Below the pieces are notes generated by a model. It was not told where the DNA came from. It saw only the letters and a list, made by a program, of their open reading frames with translations, and ran no database searches. This document shows positions 7,918-20,880 of a stretch of 47,047 nucleotides of DNA, in pieces; within the stretch, counting starts at the first letter, position 1, and each line of letters begins with the position of its first letter. Origin of the DNA: Sedimenticola sp. Its GTDB lineage: Bacteria > Pseudomonadota > Gammaproteobacteria > Chromatiales > Chromatiaceae. Position numbers and translations under genes: made by a program. The DNA lies in the NCBI GenBank assembly GCA_027068915.1, contig JAMOLT010000035.1:1-47047 (forward strand), written 5' to 3'.

Positions 7918-8511
7918 GTGCATATCGCGTCTCACCTGGCCGAGGGCTTCAGGTTGAGGGCAAGAGATATTCCCAACCTCATCAGCATCGCCAGAGTGAT
8001 CCTGGTGTTTCCGGTGATCTGGCTGCTGCTCAATCACCACTACCAAAGCGCCATGTTGTTGTTTTTTATTGCGGGGATCTCTGACGCCCTGGATGGCTTT
8101 CTGGCGCGTCAGTTCAAGTGGCAGAGCCGCCTGGGAGGGATTCTTGATCCGTTGGCAGACAAGTTTCTGCTGGTTTCTGCGTATCTTTGCCTGGGCTGGC
8201 TGGAGGTGCTGCCCTGGTGGCTGGTGGGGCTGATTGTGCTACGCGATGTTGTCATCGTAGCTGGTGCGGTGGCTTATAACTTCCGGGTGCAGCAACTGGA
8301 TGCGCAGCCAAGCCTGATCAGCAAGCTGAATACTGGTCTGCAGATATTCCTGGTGCTGCTGGTCGTGTATGGCCTCGGATTTTCCCACGAGTTTTCCTGG
8401 ATGATTCCCTGGGTGATATGGGCAGTGGCAGTGACCACGGTGCTCAGCGGCCTGGATTATGTGGTGAACTGGGGAGGCAAGGCCAGGCGGGAGATGCAGA
8501 ACGGAGATTGA
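7918..8511 (+). CDS. CDP-alcohol phosphatidyltransferase family protein
   Basis: Inner-membrane enzyme that moves a phosphatidyl group from CDP-diacylglycerol to an alcohol acceptor (PgsA/Pls-like). The full family signature is present: Asp56, Asp59, Gly60, Ala63, Arg64, Gly73, Asp77 and Asp81 in SDALDGFLARQFKWQSRLGG followed by ILDPLADK. Several hydrophobic segments surround it, and the length of 197 aa is normal. The acceptor cannot be told from sequence; a PgsA-like role (phosphatidylglycerophosphate) is only one possibility, since many genomes carry pgsA elsewhere. The start is a GTG at 7918; a TTG inside would shorten the N-terminus by about 12 residues. Confidence 0.88.
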   Translation: MHIASHLAEGFRLRARDIPNLISIARVILVFPVIWLLLNHHYQSAMLLFFIAGISDALDGFLARQFKWQSRLGGILDPLADKFLLVSAYLCLGWLEVLPWWLVGLIVLRDVVIVAGAVAYNFRVQQLDAQPSLISKLNTGLQIFLVLLVVYGLGFSHEFSWMIPWVIWAVAVTTVLSGLDYVVNWGGKARREMQNGD

Positions 8512-8527
8512 TCCGCTCTGCTCATCC

Positions 8528-11017
8528 TTATCCCAAATCCATCGGGCTCAATTTCCAGATATCGCTGTTGTAATCCTGCATGGTGCGATCTGTGGAGAAA
8601 AATCCGCTGCAGGCGGTGTTCATGATGCTCATGCGCGTCCAGTGCTGTCGATCCCGGTAGGCGCTGGCGGCATGTTGCTGGGCTTCGATGTAGCTGCGGA
8701 AATCCGCCACCGTCATCCACGGGTCGTGGGGATCCTTCATGGCGGTGATGACCTGGTCAAAAATACCCGGTTCCTCAATGTTGAAATGGCCGCTCTCCAG
8801 GAGCTGGAACACGGCCTTCAGGTCTTCATCTGCAGCAATTATTCCCTGTGGGTCATAGTGGGTTTTCAATTCCTCCACTTCATCGACCTTGAGGCCGAAC
8901 AGGAAAAAGTTATCCACGCCCACGGCATCCAGCATCTCGATGTTGGCGCCATCGTAGGTGCCAATGGTCAGGGCACCGTTCATCATGAACTTCATATTAC
9001 CGGTACCGGATGCTTCCTTGCCTGCCGTGGAAATTTGTTCGGAAAGGTCTGTGGCGGGGGCGATCACTTCCATGCTGGATACCCGGTAGTTGGGAAGGAA
9101 GGCGAGCTTGAGCTTGTCGCTCACCTCGGGGTCGCTGTTGATGATTTCTGCGACATTGTTGATGAGCTTGATGGTGCGCTTGGCCATGAAATAGCCGGGA
9201 GCGGCCTTACCGCCGATGAGGACGCAGCGGTTGGTCCAGTCGGCGGTGTCGCCATGGCGAATGCGGTTGTAGAGGTGAATCACATGCAACACGTTGAGTA
9301 GCTGGCGTTTGTATTCGTGGATGCGTTTTACCTGTACGTCGAACAGGGAATCCAGGGGAAAATCCACACCGCATTCTTCTTTCACCAGTTCGGCCAGCTG
9401 GCGCTTGTTCGCCGTTTTGGCGGCCTGCCATTGGGCGTGGAAGGCCTTGTGGTTACTGCTGTTTGCATAGGGCTTGAGCTGTTCGATCTTTGACAGATCC
9501 GATATCCATTCATCGCCGATCTTGCTGCTGATCAGTGCCGTCATTTCCGGGTTTGCATGGGCGATCCAGCGCCGTGGTGTAACACCATTGGTCTTGTTGT
9601 TGAATTTTTCCGGCCAGAGTTCGTAAAAGTCCCGGAACAGGCCTTTTCTCAGCAGCTCCGAATGCAGCTCCGCCACGCCGTTGACGGAGAAACTGCCAAC
9701 AATTGCCAGATAGGCCATGCGCACGGACTTGCCATTGCTTTCCTCGATAATGGACATGCGGCGGCGGCGGTCGCTGTCGCCGGGCCAGCGAATCGCCACC
9801 TGCTTCAGGAAGCGTGCGTTGATTTCATAGATGATTTCCAGCAAGCGCGGCAACAGGCGCTCGAAAAGCTGTACCGGCCAGCGCTCCAATGCTTCGGGAA
9901 GAAGGGTGTGATTGGTGTAGGCCATGGTAGCAGTGGTGATTTTCCAGGCCTGTTCCCAGGAAAGGTGCTTGTCATCGACGAGAATGCGCATCAGCTCCGC
10001 CACCGCAATGGCGGGATGGGTGTCGTTGAGTTGAAAAACATTTTGCGCAGCAAAATTGTCGTAGTCTTCTCCGTGTATGAGCTCCCATTGGCGGATAATG
10101 TCCTGCAGGCTGGCGGAAGCCAGGAAATACTGCTGGCGCAGGCGCAGTTCCTTGCCGTTCTCGCTGGAGTCGTTGGGGTAGAGCACCATGGTGATGTGCT
10201 CCGCGTCGTTCTTGGCCGCGACGGACTCCGGATAACTGCCGGCATTGAATTCATCCAGGTTGAACTCATCCGTTGCCGTGGCCTTCCACAGACGCAGGGT
10301 GTTCACTACCCCATTGCGGTAACCGGATACGGGGACATCGAAGGGAATGGCAAGTACATCTTCCGTATTCAGCCAACGGGTTCTGGGTTCGCCGCGGCGG
10401 TTGGTGAAATGTTCCGTGTGACCGCCAAACTGTACGATTTGCGTGTATTCCGCGCGCTCCAGTTCCCAGGGGTTCGCATCGCGCAGCCAGTGATCCGGTT
10501 CTTCTTTCTGGTAGCCGTTTTCGATGCGCTGGCGAAACATGCCGTATTCGTAGCGCAATCCGTATCCGACCACAGGCAGCTTCAGGGTTGCGCAGCTGTC
10601 CATGAAGCAGGCGGCCAGGCGGCCGAGGCCGCCATTGCCCAGGCCGGCGTCTGGCTCCCGGGATTGTATTTCCTCCAGGGACAGGGAGAAATTCTGTACG
10701 GCTTCGGCGATCTCGCCGCTGAGGTTCATGTTCAGCAAATGATTCCCCAGGGCACGTCCGATGAGGAATTCCAGAGACAGATAGTAGGCGCGGCGCTGTT
10801 CGGGGCGCCGGTGTTGCAGCCAGGTGTTTCGCCAGTCTGTCATGATACGGTCGCGCACGGTCAACGACAGCGCTTCATACAGATAATGGGGGTTGCAGCC
10901 AAGAAAACGCCCCAAATGATGAACCAGGTAGCGACGGAAATCATGTTCGAGTGATTTCGCATCAGAGGGAAGCTTTTCGGCTTCCGGCAATACGCAGAGA
11001 TCGTTTTGGTTGTTCAT
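8528..11017 (-). CDS. glgP: Glycogen/maltodextrin phosphorylase
   Basis: Releases glucose-1-phosphate from alpha-1,4-glucan ends with phosphate (GT35). The 829-aa product has normal length. The PLP-binding region SGTGNMKFMMNGALTIGT carries the Schiff-base lysine at residue 676. Other landmarks are the glycine loop DAGLGNGGLGRLAACF and QLNDTHPAIAVAELMR. Last gene of the glycogen operon, 65 bases after glgA, so it may have some separate expression. It gives the operon a degradative arm beside the synthetic genes. Its stop lies 16 bases from the convergent phosphatidyltransferase stop. Confidence 0.96.
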   Translation of the reverse strand: MNNQNDLCVLPEAEKLPSDAKSLEHDFRRYLVHHLGRFLGCNPHYLYEALSLTVRDRIMTDWRNTWLQHRRPEQRRAYYLSLEFLIGRALGNHLLNMNLSGEIAEAVQNFSLSLEEIQSREPDAGLGNGGLGRLAACFMDSCATLKLPVVGYGLRYEYGMFRQRIENGYQKEEPDHWLRDANPWELERAEYTQIVQFGGHTEHFTNRRGEPRTRWLNTEDVLAIPFDVPVSGYRNGVVNTLRLWKATATDEFNLDEFNAGSYPESVAAKNDAEHITMVLYPNDSSENGKELRLRQQYFLASASLQDIIRQWELIHGEDYDNFAAQNVFQLNDTHPAIAVAELMRILVDDKHLSWEQAWKITTATMAYTNHTLLPEALERWPVQLFERLLPRLLEIIYEINARFLKQVAIRWPGDSDRRRRMSIIEESNGKSVRMAYLAIVGSFSVNGVAELHSELLRKGLFRDFYELWPEKFNNKTNGVTPRRWIAHANPEMTALISSKIGDEWISDLSKIEQLKPYANSSNHKAFHAQWQAAKTANKRQLAELVKEECGVDFPLDSLFDVQVKRIHEYKRQLLNVLHVIHLYNRIRHGDTADWTNRCVLIGGKAAPGYFMAKRTIKLINNVAEIINSDPEVSDKLKLAFLPNYRVSSMEVIAPATDLSEQISTAGKEASGTGNMKFMMNGALTIGTYDGANIEMLDAVGVDNFFLFGLKVDEVEELKTHYDPQGIIAADEDLKAVFQLLESGHFNIEEPGIFDQVITAMKDPHDPWMTVADFRSYIEAQQHAASAYRDRQHWTRMSIMNTACSGFFSTDRTMQDYNSDIWKLSPMDLG

Positions 11018-11082
11018 TTGAGGAGAAATTCAGGTGTTAAATTGATAATGGGGTATTGTAGCGGCAAACGCCTTGATAATAT

Positions 11083-12552
11083 CTATTTACTGGTATCTTT
11101 ATACAGCTGAATGTATTTGCCGGCACTCTTGGTCCAGCCGAAATCCTGGGCCATGGCGGTGCGCATCAGCTTGTGCCAGCTGGCCGGTTTTTTGTACAGA
11201 TTCAGGGCGCGCTCGATGGCGTGCAGCATTGCTCCGGCGCTGGGCTCGTGGAAGACAAATCCCGTGGCGGTATTGTTTTTCAGGTTTTCCTGCGTGGCGT
11301 CTACGACGGTATCCGCAAGGCCGCCAATCTGGTGTACCAGCGGTGGCGTGCCGTATTGCAGGCTGTACATCTGGTTCAGCCCGCAAGGTTCGAAGCGTGA
11401 GGGCATGAGGAACAGGTCTGCTCCTGCCTCGATGCGGTGAGCGAGTTCTTCGGAGTAGCCCAGGGTGAGTAACAGGCGCTGCGGGTAGAGTGCCGCCAGT
11501 TCCCGCAGGGCGTTTTCGAATTGCTTTTCTCCGGATCCCAGTATTACAAGACGTGCATCATGATTGTCCAGGATATGAGGGATGATCTGTAGCAGCAGAT
11601 CCACGCCTTTTTGTTCCACCAGCCTGCCGATGAAGCCGAGAAGGGGGGTGTTCAGCTGATCATCCTGCAGCTTGATTCCCAGTTGCTCCAGCAGCGCCTG
11701 CTTGTTGGCGCGTTTGCCAGCCAGGTAGCGATGTTTTAGGGAGTAATGATCTGGCAGATAGGGGTCTGTCGCCGGATTCCAGATATCCTGATCAATACCG
11801 TTCAAGATGCCGTGAAGCTTGTGACGATTGGCTCGCAGTACGCCGTCGAAGCCATAGCCAAAACCCGGGGTCTGGATTTCCTGTGCATAGGTGGGGCTGA
11901 CGGTCGTGACCTTGTCGGAAAAGACGATGCCCCCCTTGAGCATGGAGAAGTTGCCGAAGAATTCCAGGGCGTCGGCTGACCACCATTCTCCTGGCAGTTG
12001 CAGGCGGATAAATTCTTCGTGGGAGAAAATGCCGCTGTATGACAGGTTGTGGATGGTGTACACACTGGCGGGCGCGTCGGGGATGAGTTTGAGAAAGGCG
12101 GGCAGCAAGCCTGTCTGCCAGTCGTGGGCATGCACCACATCCGGTTTCCAGTCCAGCATGCTGGCAGAGGAAGCAAGCTGCGCCACAGCGCGGGAAAAGA
12201 CAGAAAAACGCTCGGCATTGTCGTGCCAGTTGTAGCCATCGGGATGCAGGTAGGGGCTGCCGGGGCGGTCGAACAGGTCTGGCGCATCTACCAGCAGCAG
12301 GGGAGCGGCAAGATGGTGATCGCTTGCTTCCAGAATGCGGATTTCATGCAGGCGACCGGCCCCCTGTACCTGCAGCCAGCCGGCAATGCGCAGACTGCTG
12401 ATCTGTTCCAGGATCAGACGATAGGCGGGCAAAATGATGCGTACATCCACTCCTTGCCGGTGCAGGGCGCGGGGCAGGGCGTGGACGACGTCACCAAGGC
12501 CGCCGGTTTTTACCAGTGGGTAGGATTCACTTGCGGCGAACAGAATCTTCAT
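11083..12552 (-). CDS. glgA: Glycogen synthase (ADP-glucose type)
   Basis: GT5 enzyme that extends alpha-1,4-glucan from ADP-glucose, the product of the GlgC made by the same operon. The 489-aa product starts [22 protein letters not shown], with the KTGGL nucleotide-binding motif at 15-19. The C-terminal GT-B half holds [15 protein letters not shown] and the acidic [16 protein letters not shown] motif. Length is normal. Its ATG overlaps the glgB stop as ATGA, indicating translational coupling. Confidence 0.96.
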   Translation of the reverse strand: MKILFAASESYPLVKTGGLGDVVHALPRALHRQGVDVRIILPAYRLILEQISSLRIAGWLQVQGAGRLHEIRILEASDHHLAAPLLLVDAPDLFDRPGSPYLHPDGYNWHDNAERFSVFSRAVAQLASSASMLDWKPDVVHAHDWQTGLLPAFLKLIPDAPASVYTIHNLSYSGIFSHEEFIRLQLPGEWWSADALEFFGNFSMLKGGIVFSDKVTTVSPTYAQEIQTPGFGYGFDGVLRANRHKLHGILNGIDQDIWNPATDPYLPDHYSLKHRYLAGKRANKQALLEQLGIKLQDDQLNTPLLGFIGRLVEQKGVDLLLQIIPHILDNHDARLVILGSGEKQFENALRELAALYPQRLLLTLGYSEELAHRIEAGADLFLMPSRFEPCGLNQMYSLQYGTPPLVHQIGGLADTVVDATQENLKNNTATGFVFHEPSAGAMLHAIERALNLYKKPASWHKLMRTAMAQDFGWTKSAGKYIQLYKDTSK

Positions 12553-14720
12553 GTGTTGGGTTTTAGTATCAGCGCTGCCAAGGGCGGCAGGGTAAGTTCT
12601 ATGGAATGGTCAAAGCCCATCCAGGGTGTTTTCTGTACTGCAATATTTCCGGCGTTGCCGGTGTTGCTGCCGCCATACCAGTTGGAGTCGCTGTTCAGGC
12701 ATTCCTGGTAGCTGTCCGCCCCGGGTACGCCGATGCGGTATCCCAGGCGTGGTACCGGGGTGAAGTTGAACAGGCAGATCAGCAAGTCGTCCGGGCTGTC
12801 CTTGCTGCGGCGGATAAAGCTCAATACGGACTGCTCGTTGTCGTGGCAATCTATCCACTGGAAGCCTTCGCTGGAAAAGTCGGTTTGAAACAGCGCCGCT
12901 TCGTTTTGATACATCTTGTTCAGATCAGAGATGAGCTTGTGGATTCCCTGGTGATCGGGGAATTCCATCAGTGGCCAGTCCAATGCGGATTTTGCATTCC
13001 ATTCTGTCCATTGGCCGAATTCACTGCCCATGAACAGCAGTTTCTTGCCGGGATGGGCGTACTGGTAGGCGTATAGCAGGCGCAGGTTGGCAAAGCGCTG
13101 CCACACATCCCCGGGCATTTTGTCCAGCATGCTTCTTTTCAGGTGTACCACTTCATCATGGGAGAAGGGCAGGACGAAATTTTCGCTCCATAGATAGAGT
13201 TGGCTGAAAGTCAGCTTGTCATGGTGGTATTTGCGGTATATGGGGTCGGTTTCCATGTAGGAAAGGGTATCGTGCATCCACCCCATGTTCCATTTCATGG
13301 AGAATCCCAAGCCGCCCATGTAGGGCGGGCGGGATACCATGGGCCATGCGGTGGACTCTTCCGCGATGGTGATGACACCGGGGAAGGCGCCATGTACCAC
13401 TTCGTTCATTTCCCGCAGGAAGGAGATAGCTTCCAGGTGCTCCCGTCCGCCAAACTCATTCGGTGTCCAGTCACCGTCTTCCCGGGAATAATCCAGATAG
13501 AGCATGGATGCCACGGCATCCACGCGCAGGCCATCGATATGGAACTCCTCGATCCAGTACAGGGCGTTGGCGATAAGGAAATTGCGCACCTCGTTACGCC
13601 CGAAATCGAAGATCAGGGTGCCCCAGTCGCGGTGCTCGCCTTTTCTGGGGTCGGCGTGCTCATACAGGGCTTCGCCGGTAAAACGTGCCAGCGCGAATTC
13701 ATCCCGGGGGAAGTGTGCAGGCACCCAGTCCAGCAGTACGCCGATATCCTGTTGATGGCAGGCATCGATGAAATAGCGCAGATCGTCCGGTTCGCCGAAG
13801 CGGGCGGTAGGAGCAAAGTAGCCGGAAACCTGATAGCCCCAGGACTCATCCAGGGGGTGCTCCATGATGGGCAGCAACTCGATATGGGTATAGCCGAGTT
13901 CTTTCACATAAGGCACCAGCTCAGCCGCCAGTTCCTTCCATGTGTAGAAACTGCCATCTTCGTGCAGACGCCAGGAACCCGGGTGTATTTCGTAGATGGA
14001 GATGGGCTGCTGCTGCCAGTCCCATTGGCTGCGTCTGCCTATCCAGTTCTGATCCTGCCAGTCGTAGTCGCTGGCGCCGGTAATCACAGAAATGGTGTCC
14101 GGGCGCATGGCCATGCGCCGGGCATAGGGGTCGGTTTTGATCAGCAGCTCGCCACTGTGACTGAGCAGCTCGTACTTGTAACTGTCTCCGGGGTGTAGAC
14201 CGGGAATGAACAATTCCCACACGCCGGAATGCCCCCGGTTGCGCATGGGATGGCGCAGGCCGTTCCAGCCGTTGAAATCACCAACGATGCTGATGCGTTG
14301 CACATGAGGCGCCCATACGGCGAACAGACAGCCGGATATGCCGTCGATGTCCACCAGTTGTGCGCCCAGAAAGCGCCAGGCATGATGGTGCTTGCCTTCA
14401 TTGAACAGGTGTAAATCCCAGTCCCTGAGCTGCGGTGAAAAACTGTAGGGAGAGATGGCCTGATGCCAGCTGTGGTCATGTTTTTCCTGCCAGCGCAATT
14501 CATAGTGCTGAGGAAGCTTTTGATGTTGCTCTTTGTCGATGCGTATAACAAACAGATCCGAGCCTTCGACCCGGTTCATGGTGCCGATGCCTTGCAGCTC
14601 TACTGTTTCGGCGCTGGGCATAAAGGCGCGGATGATCCAGCCCTGGTTCAAGGGGTGACATCCCAGGTAGTCGAAAGGGTCGTGATGGCGGCCTTGCTGC
14701 AGCCGTTCCAGATGGTTCAT
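12549..14720 (-). CDS. glgB: 1,4-alpha-glucan branching enzyme
   Basis: GH13 enzyme that introduces alpha-1,6 branches into glycogen. The 723-aa product has two N-terminal beta-sandwich regions (about 10-225, the second with the CBM48-type [20 protein letters not shown]), then the catalytic barrel. The nucleophile is Asp401 in DGLRVDAV, the acid/base Glu is near 454 in TIAEEST, and FSHDEVVH supplies the transition-state Asp. Length matches E. coli GlgB. Start and stop both form ATGA overlaps with malQ and glgA. Confidence 0.97.
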   Translation of the reverse strand: MNHLERLQQGRHHDPFDYLGCHPLNQGWIIRAFMPSAETVELQGIGTMNRVEGSDLFVIRIDKEQHQKLPQHYELRWQEKHDHSWHQAISPYSFSPQLRDWDLHLFNEGKHHHAWRFLGAQLVDIDGISGCLFAVWAPHVQRISIVGDFNGWNGLRHPMRNRGHSGVWELFIPGLHPGDSYKYELLSHSGELLIKTDPYARRMAMRPDTISVITGASDYDWQDQNWIGRRSQWDWQQQPISIYEIHPGSWRLHEDGSFYTWKELAAELVPYVKELGYTHIELLPIMEHPLDESWGYQVSGYFAPTARFGEPDDLRYFIDACHQQDIGVLLDWVPAHFPRDEFALARFTGEALYEHADPRKGEHRDWGTLIFDFGRNEVRNFLIANALYWIEEFHIDGLRVDAVASMLYLDYSREDGDWTPNEFGGREHLEAISFLREMNEVVHGAFPGVITIAEESTAWPMVSRPPYMGGLGFSMKWNMGWMHDTLSYMETDPIYRKYHHDKLTFSQLYLWSENFVLPFSHDEVVHLKRSMLDKMPGDVWQRFANLRLLYAYQYAHPGKKLLFMGSEFGQWTEWNAKSALDWPLMEFPDHQGIHKLISDLNKMYQNEAALFQTDFSSEGFQWIDCHDNEQSVLSFIRRSKDSPDDLLICLFNFTPVPRLGYRIGVPGADSYQECLNSDSNWYGGSNTGNAGNIAVQKTPWMGFDHSIELTLPPLAALILKPNT

Positions 14721-16078
14721 GATGAGATTTTCCGGTTACTGCGGTTGATCTGGCGGTGAATCTGCGCCGGCAGATCATACGCGGAAAGTTGTTCCCAGCG
14801 GAATTTCCAGCGCCAGTTGCCGCTGGTGGTGCCGGGGGTGTTCATACGCGCTTCGCTGCCAAGCTTGAGAAAGTCCTGCAGTGGCACAATGGACAGGTTG
14901 GCGCAAGATTCCATGGCGGTGTCAATCATTGTATCGACAATATCGCCATCGGCTGGCATGTGCAGCATGTCCCGGACGAATTGCTGGGTATCTTCCGGGA
15001 GTGATTGGTACCAGCCCAGGGTGGTGTCGTTGTCATGGGTGCCGGTATACACAACGCATTCCGGGGGAATGTTGGCGGGCTTGTGGGGGTTGTCCTCGAA
15101 GGCGTCAAAGGCAAACTGCAGCACGGCCATGCCGGGGAGGCGGTATTTTTGCTTGAGGGCGCGCACTTCCGGGGTGATGATACCCAGGTCTTCCGCGACC
15201 AGGGGCAGGGGGTCAATGTGATTTTTCAGGGCAGCCAGCAACTGGTCGCCGGGAACCTCTTGCCAGTGACCGTTGACGGCGGTTTCTTCGCCGGCGCTGA
15301 TCATCCACACCGCCTGTAGTCCGCGGAAGTGATCGATGCGTACCAGATCGAACCAGCGGAAATGGTGCTCCAGCCTTGCCAGCCACCATTGGAACCCTTC
15401 TTCAATATGATAATTCCAATCGTAATGCGGATTGCCCCAGCGCTGGCCGGTTGCGGAAAAATAATCCGGGGGCACGCCTGTTACCCAGGTGGGCTGGCCC
15501 TGTTCATCCAGGAGGAAGCGCTGGGGACAGGCCCAAACGTCCGCACTGTCGTGGGCAACAAAGATCGGCATGTCGCCAAACAGGTGAATATCCCTGGTGG
15601 TGGCATTGTCGCGCAGTTGCTGCCATTGGCAGTGCAGCTGGTACTGTTCCCATTTCACAGCCTGCAGCTTGTCATGGTGCGTGTGGGTGAACTGTTGCAG
15701 TGCATCCTTGTTGCGCCATTTCAGCTCTTGTGGCCAGTTGAACCAGGGGGCGTTTTTATGGACTGATTTGATGCAGCTGAACAGGGAATAGTCTTTTAGC
15801 CAATGGGCTTCTCGGGCGCAGAAATCCTGGTAGTCGCTGTTGCGCATATCCTGGGGTATGCGGCTGCCAAACAGCGCCGGGTTGATGGCAAAGGCGGACA
15901 GGCACTGGTAGGGGGAATAATCTTCCTGTGGCACTCCCAGGGGCAGCATTTGCCATACGCTCAGCCCGCTTTCTGACATGAAGTCCAGCCATGCGTTGGC
16001 GTCATCAAGGATCCCGGAAGGAAATGATGTTGGATGCAGTAACACCCCCGCCCGCCTTTGCGCAAAGTTGTAGCTCAT
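14717..16078 (-). CDS. malQ: 4-alpha-glucanotransferase (amylomaltase)
   Basis: GH77 enzyme that disproportionates maltodextrins, making long glucans available to GlgP and GlgB. The 453-aa product is compact for the family (usually about 490-500). It keeps [29 protein letters not shown], the nucleophile region VRIDHFRG, the acid region [12 protein letters not shown] and YTGTHDNDT. The start [18 protein letters not shown] is right for the family and lies two bases after the GH57 stop. A longer frame to 16177 lies inside GH57 and is not needed. Its stop overlaps the glgB start (ATGA). Confidence 0.94.
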   Translation of the reverse strand: MSYNFAQRRAGVLLHPTSFPSGILDDANAWLDFMSESGLSVWQMLPLGVPQEDYSPYQCLSAFAINPALFGSRIPQDMRNSDYQDFCAREAHWLKDYSLFSCIKSVHKNAPWFNWPQELKWRNKDALQQFTHTHHDKLQAVKWEQYQLHCQWQQLRDNATTRDIHLFGDMPIFVAHDSADVWACPQRFLLDEQGQPTWVTGVPPDYFSATGQRWGNPHYDWNYHIEEGFQWWLARLEHHFRWFDLVRIDHFRGLQAVWMISAGEETAVNGHWQEVPGDQLLAALKNHIDPLPLVAEDLGIITPEVRALKQKYRLPGMAVLQFAFDAFEDNPHKPANIPPECVVYTGTHDNDTTLGWYQSLPEDTQQFVRDMLHMPADGDIVDTMIDTAMESCANLSIVPLQDFLKLGSEARMNTPGTTSGNWRWKFRWEQLSAYDLPAQIHRQINRSNRKISS

Positions 16079-16080
16079 GA

Positions 16081-17777
16081 TCAGTTGCGTCTCATGGTTC
16101 CTGCGTTTTCCATTTGCCCGCCGCCGCTGGAAATGGGGGTGTCCAGGGATGCGGGCGGGGTCAGGCCAAGCTGACAATACAGGGTTTTGAGCTGGCCGCG
16201 AAACAGACGGTCAAAATCATTGACGCTGTCAGACGGGTTATAGTCGCCAAACCACCAGAACCAGTCAGAACCTTCGCAAACTGCCAGCATGCGTGTGGCT
16301 TTTTCCGCATCGTTTTTCTTCAGTGCGGCAATCTTGCCGTCAAAAGCTGTTTTGGCATCCGCCAGCAAGTCCCAGGCATGGTTTTTGTCTGTGCTGCCGA
16401 TCCAGGTTGAAAAACTGCCGTATACCCAGCTGCCGGGAACCAGGTGGGTGAGGGCGCCCTTGCGTGTGCCGGCATGGGCCTTAGCGAAAGTGGTGCTTTG
16501 CACGACCTTGCTTTGGCTGATGGCGCGGTATAGCGTACTGAGGAAATGGTGTCCGTTATCCGGATAGTATTCCCACGCATTTTCTCCATCAAGAATTACG
16601 GAAACCACATGTTTGCTGGCAGCGTCTCCGAGGGATCCTGCGATTCTTTCGAGATGGCCCATGAAATCTGCTACGGCATCATCGGCATGCCACTTGCTGT
16701 ATTCGAATCCGATCAGGTCGGACAAGCCATCGTCACGGAAATACAGCAGGGTCTGCTTGTCATTCAGTTGATACGGAATGAACAGTGCTTTGCGGCAGGC
16801 CATTTCATCCGGGTTGCAGGCGGAGGTCAGGCAGCTGTGGTGCCAGACGGCTTCCCCGGAAGCCGTCCATTGAATGCCCAGCTCATCCAGCAGATCCAGG
16901 GCATCATCGCTTACTCCGCCTTCGGAAAGCCATACCCCCCGGGGTTTGAAGCCAAAGAAGGCCTCGAATTGCTGTATGCCGTGGAGCAAATGCCAGCGGG
17001 ATCTTTCCTCTCCTCCAGGGTAGTGGCTATGCTCCGGCATGGGCGCATCCGGCTGGGTTTCAGTCATGTTGTTGAAGTCATTGAGCAGAGGGACGATGGG
17101 ATGTCCCCAGGGAGTCATGGAAATTTCGATCTGCTCCTTTTCCGCCAGTTTGCGGTAGCGGGGAATGATGCTTGCCAGCGTTTCTTGCATGACTTGCAGC
17201 AGGATGCGCCGGTCTTCGCTGGTGAAGCGTCTGGCCTTTTCGATCAGGTAACGGATTTCTGCCGTCTGCTTCAGGCGGTGGCTGCACCAGGCCAGGTGAT
17301 ACCACATCAGCAGGTCGATAAAATACTGCTCATCCAGATAAGAGAGCAGCATTTCCTGCCCGGCGTTTTTCTCAGTGTTTGGAAACTGTTGCAGCAGGGC
17401 ATGGTAATGGGGATAAGGGTCTATCATGCGCGGGGCATGGGCGCGGCGGCAGGTTTGAATGAGTTCCCGCCGCTCGCTGACATTGGCTGGAATACCTGTA
17501 GCGCCCCCCAGCAGGTTCAGCAGGGGGTCAGGCATTTTCTTACCGGTATCCAGAAAGGCCTGTATTTGCCGGGAGTAGTCATCCAGCTGCTCCAGCAGTA
17601 CCGGGGCAAAGTTCACCACAGCTTGCATTTTTGGATGAGTTTCCAGGTGGTCTGCCATGTCATCATAGTCCTTGATGCCATGTAGGTAGACCCAGGGCAG
17701 CTGGTAGCTTCCCTCCAGTCCTTCTCGATAGTATGGCTGGTGCATGTGCCAGCACAGAACCAGGTTCAGTTTATTGC

Positions 17778-17781
<4 letters not shown>
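16081..17781 (-). CDS. Glycoside hydrolase family 57 protein
   Basis: GH57 alpha-glucan-active enzyme: an alpha-amylase, 4-alpha-glucanotransferase or pullulanase-like activity; which one is not decidable here. The 566-aa product shows the family regions in order: HMHQPYY (12-18), TPWGHP (223-228), WLSEGG with the presumed nucleophile Glu287, FRDDGLSDLIGF with the presumed acid Asp at 350/351, and ILDGENAWEYY (396-406). No signal peptide is seen, so it should act on intracellular glucan. It sits inside the glycogen operon, coupled to glgC by an ATGA overlap and two bases from malQ. The cluster has no GlgX, so this enzyme may supply glucan trimming or debranching. Confidence 0.92.
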
Positions 17782-19094
<1,313 letters not shown>

Positions 19095-19145
19095 GATGTC
19101 ACCCGCTGTGATGGTTCTGGCAGGCTCTGTGGCCTGCGGTGAAAG

Positions 19146-20804
19146 TCATTGTTTTTTTAAATGGTTGACCAGCCCATTGGTGGAGCTGTCGTGGTCGGTG
19201 CAAGGCAATGCGCTGTCCAGCTCCTTTTCAATCACTCCTGCCAGCTGTTTACCCAGTTCTACGCCCCACTGGTCGAAAGCGTTAACATTCCAGATGACGC
19301 TTTCAACAAAAATCTTGTGTTCATACATTGCGATCAGTTTTCCCAGGTTGTGCGGGGTTAACTGGCGTATGAGCAAGGTGTTGGTGGGTTTGTTGCCGGG
19401 AAAGACTTTGTGAGGAGCCAGCGCCTCAATTTGCTCTTCATCCATACCTGCTGCTGCCAGTTCTTCCCGGACTTCGGCTTCGGTTTTCCCCCGCATCAGT
19501 GCTTCAGTCTGGGCAATGCAGTTCGCACAGAGTATTTCGTGATGTTCGCTGACAGGGTGGTGGGTGCGTACCGGCAGAATAAAATCTGCGGGCACCAGTT
19601 CCGTGCCCTGATGGATCAGCTGAAAGAAGGCATGCTGTCCGTTGGTGCCAGGCTGCCCCCAGATTACCGGCCCGGTGTTGTAGTTGACGGGCTTTCCATT
19701 GCGCGTGACCCGCTTGCCATTGCTCTCCATGTCCGCCTGCTGCAAATATGCAGGTAACAGCCGCAGGGAATGATCATAAGGGAGGATGGCGTGATTGCCG
19801 GCATCGAAGAAATTCCGGTACCAAATGCCCAGAAGGCCGAGAATCACCGGCATATTGACAGAGAATTCTGCGCTGGAGAAATGCTGATCCATTTGGTGGG
19901 CACCAGCCAGCAGTTTGCGGAAGTTGTCCATGCCCACCATCAGAGCCACAGGCAGCCCAATGGCAGACCACAGGGAATAGCGGCCACCTACCCAGTCCCA
20001 GAATTCGAACATGTTGCCATGGTCGATGCCAAATGCCCGTACAGCAGTCGCGTTGGTGGAAACGGCCACAAAATGATGGCGTATCCGGGAATGATCATCA
20101 CCGCTGTGTTGCAGAAACCATTGCCTGGCCGTGTGGGCATTGGTCATGGTTTCGCGGGTGGTAAAGGTTTTTGAGGCGACAATAAAGAGCGTGGTTTCAG
20201 GTGAGACCTTCGCCAGGGTTTCGTTGATGTCGGTACCGTCTACATTGGACACAAAATGTGCATTCAGGCCGTCTTTCCAATAGGGGCGTAGCGCTGTGGC
20301 GACCATATGCGGGCCGAGGTCTGATCCGCCGATGCCGATATTGACGATATTCGTGATGGGTTTGCCGCTGTATCCTTTCCATTCGCCCTGACGCACACGG
20401 TCGCAAAAGTCCTCCATTTGCTTCAGTACCCGGTTTACCTCGGGCATGACATCCCTGCCATCCACCATAACGGGCGTGTTGGACTGGTTGCGCAATGCGG
20501 TGTGCAGCACTGCGCGGCCTTCCGTGTTGTTGATCTGATCTCCCCGGAACATGCGTTTGATCCAGCCTTTCAGGTCTGCGTGATTGGCAAGTTCTAGCAG
20601 CAAGGCCAGCGTTTTTTCGGAAATCAGATTCTTGGAATAGTCCAGCAGCAGTTCCCCGGATGCCAGGGAAAATTGCTCAAAGCGTTTGGGGTCGGCTGCA
20701 AACAGTTCCCTCAGATGGCGCTGTCTGATCTGCTGGGCATGCTCCTGCAGGGACTGCCAGGCAGATTCAAGATTTTCGGGAGAGGATTGTAGTGTATTGG
20801 GCAT
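19146..20804 (-). CDS. pgi: Glucose-6-phosphate isomerase
   Basis: Interconverts fructose-6-phosphate and glucose-6-phosphate, feeding gluconeogenic carbon into glycogen. The 552-aa product has normal length with [12 protein letters not shown], the catalytic Glu region [30 protein letters not shown] and a C-terminal [13 protein letters not shown]. It is the first enzyme gene of the glycogen operon, 76 bases downstream of the FNR-type regulator stop, and is likely read from its own promoter in that gap. No phosphoglucomutase gene is in the window. Confidence 0.96.
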   Translation of the reverse strand: MPNTLQSSPENLESAWQSLQEHAQQIRQRHLRELFAADPKRFEQFSLASGELLLDYSKNLISEKTLALLLELANHADLKGWIKRMFRGDQINNTEGRAVLHTALRNQSNTPVMVDGRDVMPEVNRVLKQMEDFCDRVRQGEWKGYSGKPITNIVNIGIGGSDLGPHMVATALRPYWKDGLNAHFVSNVDGTDINETLAKVSPETTLFIVASKTFTTRETMTNAHTARQWFLQHSGDDHSRIRHHFVAVSTNATAVRAFGIDHGNMFEFWDWVGGRYSLWSAIGLPVALMVGMDNFRKLLAGAHQMDQHFSSAEFSVNMPVILGLLGIWYRNFFDAGNHAILPYDHSLRLLPAYLQQADMESNGKRVTRNGKPVNYNTGPVIWGQPGTNGQHAFFQLIHQGTELVPADFILPVRTHHPVSEHHEILCANCIAQTEALMRGKTEAEVREELAAAGMDEEQIEALAPHKVFPGNKPTNTLLIRQLTPHNLGKLIAMYEHKIFVESVIWNVNAFDQWGVELGKQLAGVIEKELDSALPCTDHDSSTNGLVNHLKKQ

Positions 20805-20836
20805 AGCAAAACGTCAGCCGTTGATTCCTGCCAGAA

Positions 20837-20842
20837 AGCATA
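20837..20842 (-). promoter_or_regulatory. Candidate extended -10 for pgi and the glycogen operon
   Basis: On the minus strand the gap between the FNR-type gene and pgi contains TGC followed by TATGCT, an extended -10 match, about 32 bases upstream of the pgi ATG. No convincing -35 is seen. If real, it drives pgi-glgC-GH57-malQ-glgB-glgA and perhaps glgP. Confidence 0.3.
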
Positions 20843-20880
20843 GCAGATATGCAAACATTAGGTTGCCGGACCAATAGTAT

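Noticed and set aside
9557..10954. 465-codon open frame on the plus strand
   Set aside because: Antisense to glgP, which has full-length conserved sequence; its translation matches no family and reflects the high GC third-position bias of glgP.
16546..17685. 379-codon open frame on the plus strand
   Set aside because: Antisense shadow of the GH57 gene with no recognisable domain or ribosome site.
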